A stretch of DNA of 64,000 bases from Rhizodiscina lignyota (taxonomy: Eukaryota > Ascomycota > Dothideomycetes > Aulographales > Rhizodiscinaceae): contig ML978136.1 of NCBI GenBank assembly GCA_010015805.1, positions 186,001 to 250,000 of the forward strand, written 5' to 3'. Shown here one piece after another: positions 54,301 through 64,000 of the stretch. Below the pieces are notes generated by a model, which worked only from the letters and a program-made list of their open reading frames with translations, ran no database searches and was not told the DNA's origin. Positions within the stretch are counted from its first letter, which is position 1. Each line of letters begins with the position of its first letter. Both the position numbers and the translations under genes were made by a program.

Positions 54301-54903
54301 CTACGGCGTTCCTCTCGGCATTGCTGATACGGCACTGGCGGTGGGAGCTTGACTGAATGCAGCAATCGCCATGCTGAAGAGTTGATCTATTATGCCTCCA
54401 TCAATATTGGCTAGAATTGACACCAGCTGCGGCACCTTAGATGTCAAGGCAGAAGAGAACACATCTCCCGCCGATTTCTGTTGTTGCAAAGAGGCGACGA
54501 CGAGCGAGCTGACGCCGGCTTGGTCGATGTAGGGTTTCTTGCTGACAAGGTCGCTCAGCGTCGTCTTAAGCGTGCCAATCAACTGCGTTGCCGCCAGTTG
54601 TACGGAAAGTGCTGACAAGAGGTTGATATCAGGCGCGCTTTGGACTGCTGACGTCTCGTTCTGAATTGTCTGGACGATCTGAGTTGACCCGCTGTTTAGA
54701 GCTAGCAATTGCGTAAGGTCTGGCGAGTTGATGCCCTGAACAGTCATGTCAAGTGATTGAGCTGCACTCGTGACGGCATTGATAGCCCCGATGATTTGCC
54801 TCGATCCATCTGGCCCAAGGATCTGTGGATTTGCTTCGCGGGGAACAACTGACGCCAATGTCATCGGTAACAGACCAAGAGCGCTGAAGGTGGTGGCCTT
54901 CAT
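54301..54903 (-). CDS. HsbA-like secreted cell-surface protein
   Basis: Single exon, 200 residues. A signal peptide (TTFSALGLLPMTLASVV) is followed by an all-helical domain of about 150 residues rich in Ala, Ser, Gln and Leu and without cysteines. The pattern (AINAVTSAAQSLDMTVQGI, then LISxL-type amphipathic helices, ending in a hydrophobic stretch IDQLFSMAIAAFS) fits the hydrophobic-surface-binding protein A / cell-wall galactomannoprotein family (PF12296). HsbA coats hydrophobic surfaces and recruits lytic enzymes; related proteins sit in the cell wall. No GPI signal is clear. Confidence 0.85.
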   Translation of the reverse strand: MKATTFSALGLLPMTLASVVPREANPQILGPDGSRQIIGAINAVTSAAQSLDMTVQGINSPDLTQLLALNSGSTQIVQTIQNETSAVQSAPDINLLSALSVQLAATQLIGTLKTTLSDLVSKKPYIDQAGVSSLVVASLQQQKSAGDVFSSALTSKVPQLVSILANIDGGIIDQLFSMAIAAFSQAPTASAVSAMPRGTP

Positions 54904-56344
54904 CTTCGAATTTGTGCGACTGGATAATCTCCGTACAGACTCGAGTCGAAATGTGACTTTGTCTGGGGCCTATTTCACACCAAAACTCTGCTTGAGAAGC
55001 TGCAGGTGGATATTTCTGAATGAGTGTGGAGAGTGCGGTGACGTGAAGTAAAGGGCGCCATCTAAATAATTAATCAGAATACAACGCCGGCCCCGTACCG
55101 AAATTTGAGAAGCTGTTTAGATACGCCGAGCTTGCTTGTGATAGCGACGAGAGAAAGGATGTAGAGCATACGAGTCTGATAGATTAAGCAGCATGGCGGT
55201 GGAGTTCGAAAAAGTACGCGATCAGGGGTCTGTTCCAATGAGGACCCTCCAGAGCTGGTTAGAATCATCCCCGGATTCAACGACATGCAGGCACCAGCGA
55301 AGCCCATGTTAACAGACATGGTACTTGTACATCGTCATGTTCTTCATGTGCCGTTGAGATACGACCTACCTAATTAGAGTGACGGCTATCGCACTACGCC
55401 GGAGGCAAGGTCCAGAACAGTAAGATGATGCGGGAAACAACCATGCTGCTAGCAGCTCAAGGCTGCTTGTATACCGAGGAAGTCGAGGCAGCCAAATTTC
55501 TTAGCCAGGGAGTATGGCGAAGCAATCCGTCACCGTACCTAGCATCTTGACCAATCAACGGACTGCTGAGAATGAATGATAACTAAAGAGGGGCGGCAAA
55601 CGAGACTTGTGCATATGGAGACGTGACAGCGCCGCGCCGGCGAGAGCGCGCACGCTGTCAAGGCCAATCAGTGTGAAGGCAGAAGAGCAACTCGCCGAAT
55701 ACGACGCCCTGTCACACGTCGCAAGTTAGCCCGGCTAGCTTGTTTCAGGGTTCTTCAACTAATGCAGTGTACCTGTTCACAGACATCTGAAATATCGATA
55801 TGAAGATCTCGCATATGCAGATCTCGCAAATTGACACGTGCTGAGCGACTTACCTCGGGAGCTCTAGTATACCCACATGTCATAAGCAACAACGCTAACA
55901 TTGCTGGAGAAGATGTCGCCTGTGATGGCATGACGCTGACTCGGTGCTACGACTGGCGGAGAAATGAATAGCTACTTCGATAGATGACGAACAGCGAAGA
56001 CCCTTTGGATGCAGGGGGCAAGGCAAAGTTCCAAGACCATCGTTCCACATGGGTGGAGCTGCTCATTTCTACATTCCCAGAGACTTTCGAGTATCAAGGT
56101 TGTTATTGAAGTCTTGGAATAAATGACTTGAAGAAGCCTCTGTGTCAGCGCTTAGTCATTGAAGGACTCAAGCTTTTGTCTAATAAGACTCCGGCTTTTC
56201 TTCTGTTACAGTATCTCGGTCACGAAATCTAATTTTTGATACCTTTACTGTTGGAAATATTGGTCCTCTCTATGACTGGATACTGCTATTTTTGACTCTC
56301 GATGGTGGTGGCTTCGCAAAGTGCACTCTATCGGAGTCCTGCCG
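54904..56344. other. Long intergenic region
   Basis: About 1.44 kb upstream of the HsbA-like gene and downstream of the alpha/beta hydrolase. No coding potential or repeat noted apart from short unsupported frames. Confidence 0.5.
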
Positions 56345-57313
56345 TTAACTTGCAATCTCCTGTGGACTCCTGGATTGGAGCTGTTCAAGAACCCATTCCA
56401 CCTCATTCGCAATAATCCGAGGGCGACGCATTGGAACATCATGGCCGCAATCTTCAATAACCACATACTTGCTGTTTCTGGACAAGCGCACCTGCGCCGC
56501 TCGGATTACGTCGTCATAAATGTCAAAGGTCTCGATGAATCGCTTCGCGTCTTCTCGTTCAGCTTCAGTGCCGTTTCCCGCTTTAACTCCAGCTTCATAG
56601 ATGATTCGATAGTCTCGCGCCATGTTGCATCTAATCACGCTGAGCGGCTTGTCGCCCATGATGACACGAGTATACTGCCGCCGCTGCGCGAGCGCTCTTA
56701 CACCAGTCCGGTTGTCTTCCGCTATCGCTGCTGGCTGAGTGCGTTCGATTGCTTTAATGATAGCCTCCAACTCTTCTTCTGTGTATCCAGATTCCTCGAG
56801 AAAGTGTGTAAGCTTGAGAAAATCTACATCTTTGCCAACAGCCTCCAAACTGGTAGCCGGTACATGAGGCCACAGCTCGTACATCAATTCCGCGGCTGTG
56901 TCTGCTAGAACCATTCCTGCGATTGCTTCCGAATGCTGTTCCAAAAATGTTCGGGCAATGATCCCGCCATATGAATGAGACACAAGGACATAAGGCGGCG
57001 CGACTTTGACTGCGTGCAATAGATTCCACGCCTCATAGGCAGCATCTTCAGACGTAGGATGCTCGATCGGTCCTCGCTCGCTGTAGTCATATCCTGCTCT
57101 ATCGTAGAAGTAACATCGTGAAGATTTACTGATGAGATCTTGGAGGTGCGTGTGTGCGAGAACCGGAACGCCGCCTCCAGTGAAGAATATCACGACCGCC
57201 GTGCCCGGTTTGCGTGGAGGTCCGGAGGTGGACAAGAATAGGCGATGCGTGCCGATTGAGACGAGTTCAGACTTTGTTTCCGTTTCCCATGAATTCTCAC
57301 TGCGCACAACCAT
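56345..57313 (-). CDS. Alpha/beta-hydrolase fold protein
   Basis: Single exon, 322 residues. The fold is recognisable from the oxyanion strand VVIFFTGGGVPVLAH, CYFYDRAGYDYSERGP, the nucleophile elbow LVSHSYGGIIAR (Ser in SHSYGG, replacing the usual GHSxGG) and a late catalytic His in IEDCGHDVPMRRP. The acid is probably an Asp shortly before the penultimate strand. The cap region (about 155-245) is helical and charged. No signal peptide. Substrate unknown; fungal members include epoxide hydrolases and esterases. It lies just downstream, on the same strand, of the 2OG oxygenase gene. Confidence 0.85.
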   Translation of the reverse strand: MVVRSENSWETETKSELVSIGTHRLFLSTSGPPRKPGTAVVIFFTGGGVPVLAHTHLQDLISKSSRCYFYDRAGYDYSERGPIEHPTSEDAAYEAWNLLHAVKVAPPYVLVSHSYGGIIARTFLEQHSEAIAGMVLADTAAELMYELWPHVPATSLEAVGKDVDFLKLTHFLEESGYTEEELEAIIKAIERTQPAAIAEDNRTGVRALAQRRQYTRVIMGDKPLSVIRCNMARDYRIIYEAGVKAGNGTEAEREDAKRFIETFDIYDDVIRAAQVRLSRNSKYVVIEDCGHDVPMRRPRIIANEVEWVLEQLQSRSPQEIAS

Positions 57314-57716
57314 ATTTCTGAATCAATGTATCAAAGCAAGGGGTTCGAAAGCTCGTATGCAGGGAAGTGGATTAATGCATCTGCGTTTGTGAGACCTGTG
57401 ACTGCATCAATTCGTGAAACATTCAAACTTTGAACGAAAGCTTGAGAACGTTTTCCTTGCTGTGGACATTCGTATGCATCTTATGTTTCTGTGAGAAGGA
57501 AAGTCGGAAGCTCTGTTGTTAACGTTCAGTGGATAAACCAGGATTCTTGCATGACGCCATAATGATCAGCGCAAATACGAGATATATGAACAGACAGCGT
57601 TCAATATCTGCTTTACTGACGATGGACGGATGGAAAGGAGTCAAGGAAAAATAGTTCGAGATTCAAACTGTCTTAAATTTTGTGTTATGCCAAATCTGAT
57701 AACACACTGCAGATAT
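57314..57716. other. Spacer between the hydrolase and the 2OG oxygenase
   Basis: 403 bp on the same-strand side of both genes. Presumed 3' region of the oxygenase gene and promoter of the hydrolase. Nothing more seen. Confidence 0.5.
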
Positions 57717-58996
57717 TTAAGCAGCCTCATCCTCAATCACCAAATTCCCCACACGAAATTTCTTCCCCTTCATATTCGCGTAATCGGTATGATCGTGATA
57801 GTTCTTCACTCTCTCTCGTACGTATTCCAAGCCTCGAACTGGCTGCGCGTCTTCCTGATTCTCTGCTACGAGGCCCAATCGCTTCAACAGCGGCGATGGA
57901 GCAGGCTTAATGTCAACATCGTCACCCGGCCTCACGAAATAGAAAATCCCTAACCTATGAATATGATCTTGATCCGGAGGCGGCCTTACTACTCGATGTG
58001 TCGTCGACTTGAGATAACCGGCCGACCAGAAGTCGAGGGTGTCGCCGACATTGCAAATGATACCATTATCAACAGGCGGGACATACTTCCACTCTCCCTG
58101 GGGATTCTTCAGTTGCAGACCAGCGACATTCTGGCTCCATAGTAGCGTAAGAGATCCGAAATCTGTGTGAGCGCGCGACCAAGTGTCCTCGACCTTCGCG
58201 TCTTGCTCGAGCGTTCTGGGCCGGTATATCATATAGCGAAGATGGTCCTCACTCGGCGATGAATATTCGTGGCGCGAAGAGAAGAAGTCTTCTGGGAGCT
58301 CGAGCATAACGGAGAAGAGGGTGAAGATCTTCTTTGCGAGATCCAGTGAGCGCTGTGGAGTATGGTCAGAAATGTACTGCAGCTAACGGTCATGATGTGG
58401 AGACCATACGCGCGAGAAATCCTCGATCTCTTCCTTGAACTGATGGAAAAATGGGTGGAAAGGCTCATCTGCATATCGTGGGATGAACTTTGGAATGTTG
58501 AACGATTCGACGTTGTCCAGAACGTCTGTCCCCATTATCTTCTTCTCATTCGCCTGTATAACTGATGAGCACGATTATTCAGAATAGGGGGCTGTGTATA
58601 ACTCACGGCACGATAGCCAAAGTAATTGCCTTTGCCAAAGTCGCATCGCAAACCTGGCCTGTCTCTCTCTTCGAGAGGCAAATCATAGAAAGCTTGTGCA
58701 ATATCGTATTGGCGCTGAATTTCCTCTTCTGTGAAGCCGGTTCCGATGACACTGAAGAAACCTGTATTGTGAACCTGATCTATCCATTAGACAGTCTATC
58801 CAAGCAGGTGCTCAATGGACAGCTGGTTAGCTCATACAGCGTCACGCAGATCTTCTGCGAGCTTCTCCTTGCCACCGGGTTGATCGAAGGTGCTCAAGTC
58901 GATAATAGCTATATTAGCCCACGGCAGGTCAACGGCCGTCTTCTCTGGGCGTTGCCATTTTGGCAAAGGTATCTGTTTTGGCACTGCGGAGGGCAT
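57717..58996 (-). CDS. Fe(II)/2-oxoglutarate oxygenase, isopenicillin-N-synthase-like
   Basis: Four exons (58996-58838, 58774-58607, 58553-58410, 58352-57717; introns 63, 53 and 57 nt) give 368 residues. The N-terminal DIOX_N domain has IAIIDLSTFDQ, LRDAVHNTGFFSVIGTGF and FYDLPLEERDRPG. The double-stranded beta-helix follows, with iron ligands His and Asp in RAHTDFGSLTLLWS and the distal His in STTHRVVRPP. The 2-oxoglutarate Arg is probably in HRLGIFYF. Fungal members hydroxylate or desaturate secondary metabolites or small molecules such as thymine-type bases; the substrate is unknown. All four exons are needed for the domain to be complete. Confidence 0.92.
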
Positions 58997-60923
58997 TGGG
59001 ACTGATTCTCGTAGAACGTCGCCTAATTGATATTATAAAAATGTATTTAAGACAAAATTCCAATCAAAGGAGGGTTTGAATAGGAATAAGAAACATTTTC
59101 TTCCAAACATTCCCTCGGTTGCGTCATGTAGCTCTGCGGAGCGGCTCCAAAGCAAGCACGCAATACCCGCATCACGCTATCCTCAAGTGTACCAATCAGA
59201 ATGTCTGCGAGGAACGGGCGATTGCAGATGACAGAAATGACAGACGACAATTGGTAGCTGGAATTATGTACTGAGATAGAAATCATCTTACGCGGTAGGA
59301 ATTAAGAGGTGGTAAGGGTAAAACACGATTGCTTGTGATGGGCTGAAGAACAAGATTTTCTGAGTTTTGGTGGTTTCTCTGTTTTGCGATCATATCGTAG
59401 GCTTGGAGTAGGTTGGCATTCAGATATGGCAGAGGAGAAGGGGAAAAAGGCAATATCGTGATATAAATTTGAAACACAAATTGAGTTCTCACTCTGGAGT
59501 GCCTTTCACCGTGAGGACTCTCCTGGGAGCTTGGGACGTTTGTCATTCCCGAGTGTCCCGTGCTATGCACTGAGATTCCTGCACCCCACGTGTACCTGAG
59601 ATATGCCGAAACGAATTCAGGAACAAGCGGCTCATACCAGGCATTTATTAGATCCGATACCATGGCTGGCTCCGTTGCATCTTGGCAGCGTTCTGTCCAT
59701 ATCAAAGTCGAACTGTGAGATGCCGTCTATTTCCGAGACTCCGCCGCCTCTCGAACCCATGTGCACACCCACATAGCGGCATCCAGCTCCCAATCGAGAG
59801 CTGCACCCCAATGATGTGGATATCATATCAAAAGCGATGAATGAGCTGACTGAATCCTTTTTCGTCCAGTCTGAAGTTCGCAGGTGAATTGCGAGCGCAC
59901 GTGACATTACGCCACCACTCGTAGGGCTGACTCTAGGCAGAAGATCCAGGATCTCATCTTTGGATCTGATGTCGTGAAAATCCACTATCAGGGATTTTCC
60001 AGGGATTTTCACATGTCGTATACCGCGATACCGCCGCGGAACCATCTCCTGTGTCTCGGATGTGTGAAAGAGGTGTGGATATGAAAAGCTCTTGCAGAAA
60101 AAAGCAGAAGGCTGGGAGACACACTGATTGGCCGCCGCACACAACTCTATCCGGCTTCCAATCCTGTTGCTGAAGACGCCTTCCTTGCCGTTGACTCCTC
60201 CAAAATACGCGCTGGCCCCAATCTCAGCCGTCTCCTGTCCCAGGAGCATCAACGATTCACTCTTCCTCTCGAGATTGCAATTGTCGTCGACGCGAGCCGC
60301 TCAGTCCCCGCATTGAAGCAACATCCATTTTAGCGTGGTTCACTGGTCGGGTCCACGGGTCGTGCCTCTCTCCCACCCACTGGTATCCGTCATCTGAACT
60401 GGGATCCGCTGACGAGGTCGCTATTCGGTCCTTCAACCCTCTCCCCCTATCCCTCAGTCGCATACGCAATCCCGTCTCCCAAACGTCGAATTGTCCTCAA
60501 CGCCCTTATTCTGCTCGCCCTTCGATATCGCCAAAGCATCTGCGCGCTTCAGCTGCGCCGCTCGACCTGCTCTCAACGCTGCCTGAAAAACTTGATTCGC
60601 ACCCCTCAGAGGCTTCCTGCATCGAGGATCCTGCACATAGCCACCAGCTCAGCTCCTATAACATATATCTACCGTTGCGCAATTCCACCGCAGTGAAACG
60701 AACTGGAACTTATGCGTTGGCGTTGTCGCAGTCGCACAACTTCATAACGTACGGACCAAGCGACCGCAAGCGGCATCAGCGAGCTCCACAACCCTTCCGG
60801 AGTACCACTGCGTTGCGTTTGGACGATGAAATATTAAATATACGACCATCGGCCTTGATACTGAGCATTTGCGGCTCCGATTCTGCTCGCGGGAGGCTTG
60901 TCCGACAAGGGACTGGCTGAAAC
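58997..60923. other. Long region before the Ser/Pro-rich gene
   Basis: About 1.9 kb between divergent genes. A 206-codon minus-strand frame (59632-60252) and a second one (59283-59705) overlap in different frames. Neither has a family motif, an N-terminal methionine in good context, or a credible intron linking them. The 60.3-60.9 kb part is pyrimidine-rich and looks like the leader of the next gene. Confidence 0.45.
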
Positions 60924-63900
60924 ATGCCGGGCCCAGAATTGTTGGATGAGTCTCTGAACGAAGTTCTACATACGTTCAAAACACATAAGACTCTTCCTCA
61001 TAGCAGGCTAGATACTGGCGATATCTTTCCTGCTGCCGGACCGGTCCGTCCGGCGTCCTCAACCGACGAGGCATCGAGCACTACTTCGGTCAAGAGTCCT
61101 CTGGGATCGCCCATAATTCTCACCGGAGAGTCAGCTCTGCCTCCTACTCCTCCCTTAAACTCGCGTGAACGTCATGAGCAACACAATGTCTCTCTATCGC
61201 CACCAAATCAAGGCACTGCGGCTATGGCTTCCCTCACATCGAAGGGCTCAGGCCTGAGCACTCCTACGAACGGAAGAAGTCCTCCAACGCCTGATATAAC
61301 CCCTCCATCTGCTTCGGCTTCTCACCTGCAACTTCGGCCACCTCTCTCCTCGCCCTACGCGTCATCGGTCTCGAGAGCGCAATCATTTCAGACGGCAAGG
61401 GAGGAGCAATGGAGCTCAGACGATGATTTGAACAGTATATACGGGCAAAGAAATGGTTATCAGACTTCAACCCGGACATATATGGAGGCTACCAAGGCGC
61501 TTCGATATGGGGATAGGGGGCTTGGCTTCGAGTTCGAGAGAGACGAGGACAATTCTACTCCTACGCAAGAGTTGCCGCGGAAGCTGGAAATTCTAGAACC
61601 AACGTCCAAATTGAATGGAATGGGTAGACAAATTGCTTCAAGAAGAAATATCAGCAACGGCAGTGCTACGAGTGGTACAGCGGGAGACGTTGGGGACGAG
61701 TCTTCCATGCGGAATGTTACACTGCATCGGAAAAAACGCCCTCGAACGCCTCCGAGACAACAAGACCAGACACCGCCGAAAGTCGACGGCAGAAAGCGAA
61801 ACTTGTCTTTGGAGAAGTTCGAGTCCCCGCAAAGCCTTCAATTACAACGACAGGCAAACCAGTCTCCGGCAATGGAAGTTTCTACTTCCCGGGCAGCCTC
61901 ACGCATTCACAATGCTCTCAATGGCAGCATTCAGGAGGTCGACGCCAAGCGTTTATCTGGGCTATCGAATACTTCAACGGTTGTGGAAGCAATCATTAGG
62001 ATTGCAACTCCTCCGTCGACTCGAAGAACGCTGAGGCACGTGAACAAATACACAGGGTTGCGCAGCTTCTCCGGAAGCTCTATTGACATGACTTCCGTAT
62101 CTCCAACGAGTCAATCACACAGGAGCTCGCTGAATTCGGACGATGCAGCAGCAAGAAAACTCAACCACAAGAGAGCCAGTATCGGAGAAAAGCGAAACCT
62201 AGATAGTATTGGATCCGAGTCAGATAATACACTGCCCCCGCCGGAGTTGCGTCGTCCGTTGAAGCATCATCGGGACTACAGTCACGTAAGTCAAGCACAA
62301 CTCGAATTATCGTGGTGCGCTTCAGAAGCTAATTTCATGTCTTTAGTTGCGACCAAATACGGCTTCATCGTCTTCCACAGCGCCCCAAATAGACTCGTCA
62401 CCGCAAAAGCTGCGCAAAGTTGGTGAATTCGAAAGTTCCCCAAGGACCTCTCAATTGACGGGCTCGACAACTCTAGACCAAAACGGTATGGCGCTGATCC
62501 AGGACTCCAACTCGCAACCCTCGTCTCCAAGAACAGCGCGGAGAATACTGGAAGGCGGGCCTAGAACATCGCCGAAGGTGCTTCAGACAGAGAAGCCAGT
62601 AGTCATTCGGAAACCAGTCAGGACTGAAGTGAAAGCCCATGGGCCAAAGCCAGAGAAGCTCAATCTCGGCCCTTTTCCGATCACTCCAGACCCACCATCT
62701 CCTGTTCGTGGCCGTACGACGTCTCAGTCTTCAATCGAACCACGGACGCATCTGCAGCCGCTCTTACCACCTCATTCACGTTCGCGGACCCGCAGCGTTC
62801 GTCCCCGTGAAACATCGGACACGTCGAATGCTTCTGAGGAAAGTCGACGCGTGAGCTTCGATAATACATCGATTCCGAACGAGCATTTTGAGTATATCAC
62901 GAGAAAGAGTGGGGATAGTCGACGCTCCACCATTCATACTCTTGATGAAGGTAGTCACAATGGGCCGCAGACGCCTCACTTGTATCCCCCCGTTACTCCA
63001 TTGAGTATGAGTAGCATGCGCTCTGAAGTACCTGAAGTCAGCGAAGCCAAAACGATAAACATATATCCACACAATAATCACAGCTTGCTGGTCATTCAAC
63101 ACGGGGGATCTCCAACCGAAGCAGCGCAAAAGGAGACTGTTCAGGCGCCTGTCGAGCCAATATCTGCTCAGAACAATACGGAAGCAGTGCATGTTCAGGA
63201 GAACGGAACACCGCCAATGCCGTCCGATCTCCACCGTGCAATTGACGCAATTGAAGGCTCAGCAACCCCTACTCCTCCATTAGTACCAGTGGCGACGTCG
63301 TCACGAACAGAAGAGATATTGCACCTCACGCCTCCCCTCTCGGCGCACGAACAGCATCCGCCACAGGCACCTCAATTACTCGTTCAACCGTCTACACCGC
63401 CAGCTAACGCGCAGTCCTTTGCGGAAGTAGACTCACCGCTTCGAAATCCGCGGAAGCCGCCTCAGCCACCAGCCGTCAAATTGATCCCTCCGACGCCATT
63501 CTCGGAGCTGGACAATCCACTTGATTCTGCTGGCTCTCATGTTGCTCCTCAAGCGCCTGTTCGCCGGTTAAGTCTAAAGCAACGCGCTCGGCGGTACAGC
63601 GACTCGTTCATCCAGCCTATTCTCAGCCGGAGCGGTTCACTGAAACGGAATCTCAGCATCAAGCAGAGCAAGAGGCCGATCACTGCTGACGAGCAGGAGC
63701 GGGTGAGAGATACCCGTCTGCATCCGCTGTGGCGCCCAAGAGGATTCTGGGACGACTTTTCAGACAGCGACTCAGATGATGGTTTCTGGGGCGACGGCGA
63801 GATAGCGTACGCCGACGACGGCGTCGAGCATCGACTTCCTCAAGGAGGAGATACGAGCGATGTCAGAAGCCTCGAGCACGATCGAGGCAGAGGCGTGATA

Positions 63901-64000
63901 GGGAGATTTGGTTCAGTGCGGAAGGTCGTGATGGATGGGTTCCGTGGCAGTGGCGGCTTCCTTATCGGCAATTCTCTCGGCATGGAGAGAGCGGGCACCA
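60924..64000 (+). CDS. Large Ser/Pro-rich, mostly disordered protein (3' end outside window)
   Basis: Exon 1 is 60924-62285 (454 codons), then a 61-nt intron and exon 2 from 62347, which stays open to the window edge: about 1005 residues are visible. Most of it is low in hydrophobic residues and rich in Ser, Pro, Thr, Arg and Gln, with many SP and TP sites, suggesting a phosphorylated scaffold or regulator. Near residues ~905-950 comes a more structured stretch with LHPLWRPRGFWDDF, an acidic Ser/Asp run, and GFW, followed by a Gly/Arg-containing region. I do not recognise the family. No signal peptide or membrane segment. Nuclear or cytoplasmic location cannot be decided. Confidence 0.8.

Noticed and set aside
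59632-60252. 206-codon minus-strand frame and the overlapping 59283-59705 frame
   Set aside because: The two frames conflict, no intron joins them and nothing resembles a known family.

Overview
The window is nuclear DNA of a filamentous ascomycete. Most protein genes are split by short GT-AG introns, mainly 46-110 nt. The families present (HET-domain protein, fungal F-box-like proteins, HsbA-type surface protein, flavin-carrier/TRP-like channel, Arp1, isocitrate lyase, MBF1) are typical of Pezizomycotina. The mix suggests a Dothideomycete, possibly Mycosphaerellales; that placement is an inference and no rDNA or mitochondrial marker is present. I found no convincing tRNA, rRNA, CRISPR or intact transposon. 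Gene models were assembled by hand by joining open frames at GT-AG sites that keep phase and restore family motifs. Exon coordinates are in each entry.

Layout. 0-13 kb: end of a repeat-built surface protein, an SDR, a DUF3602-like protein, dynactin Arp1, an 830-aa HET protein and a PhyH-type dioxygenase. 14-24.7 kb: Flc/TRP-like membrane protein, isocitrate lyase, an MFS DHA1 transporter and a secreted Asn/Gly-rich protein. 26.7-33.1 kb: a UPF0029 protein, a small expansin-like secreted protein, an aminodeoxychorismate-lyase-like enzyme, a low-molecular-weight tyrosine phosphatase and MBF1. 33.1-43.3 kb: an accessory-looking stretch with the remains of a caspase-like (C14) gene, an O-methyltransferase, an S28 peptidase and two unrecognised genes transcribed divergently. 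43.3-49.1 kb: a tandem array of four F-box-like paralogues at different stages of decay. 49.3-64 kb: a MARVEL protein, a Rossmann/SAF oxidoreductase, an HsbA-like protein, an alpha/beta hydrolase, a 2OG-Fe(II) oxygenase and the first ~1005 residues of a Ser/Pro-rich disordered protein that runs off the right edge.

The genes do not form one pathway. Housekeeping genes (Arp1, isocitrate lyase, MBF1, Flc, LMW-PTP) alternate with accessory ones (HET, F-box-like array, caspase relic, O-methyltransferase). The part most likely to repay study is 33-49 kb: a decayed caspase-like gene, lineage-specific genes and a tandem F-box-like family with fresh frame damage. It looks like a rapid birth-and-death neighbourhood. 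I see no clear new multi-gene system beyond that.
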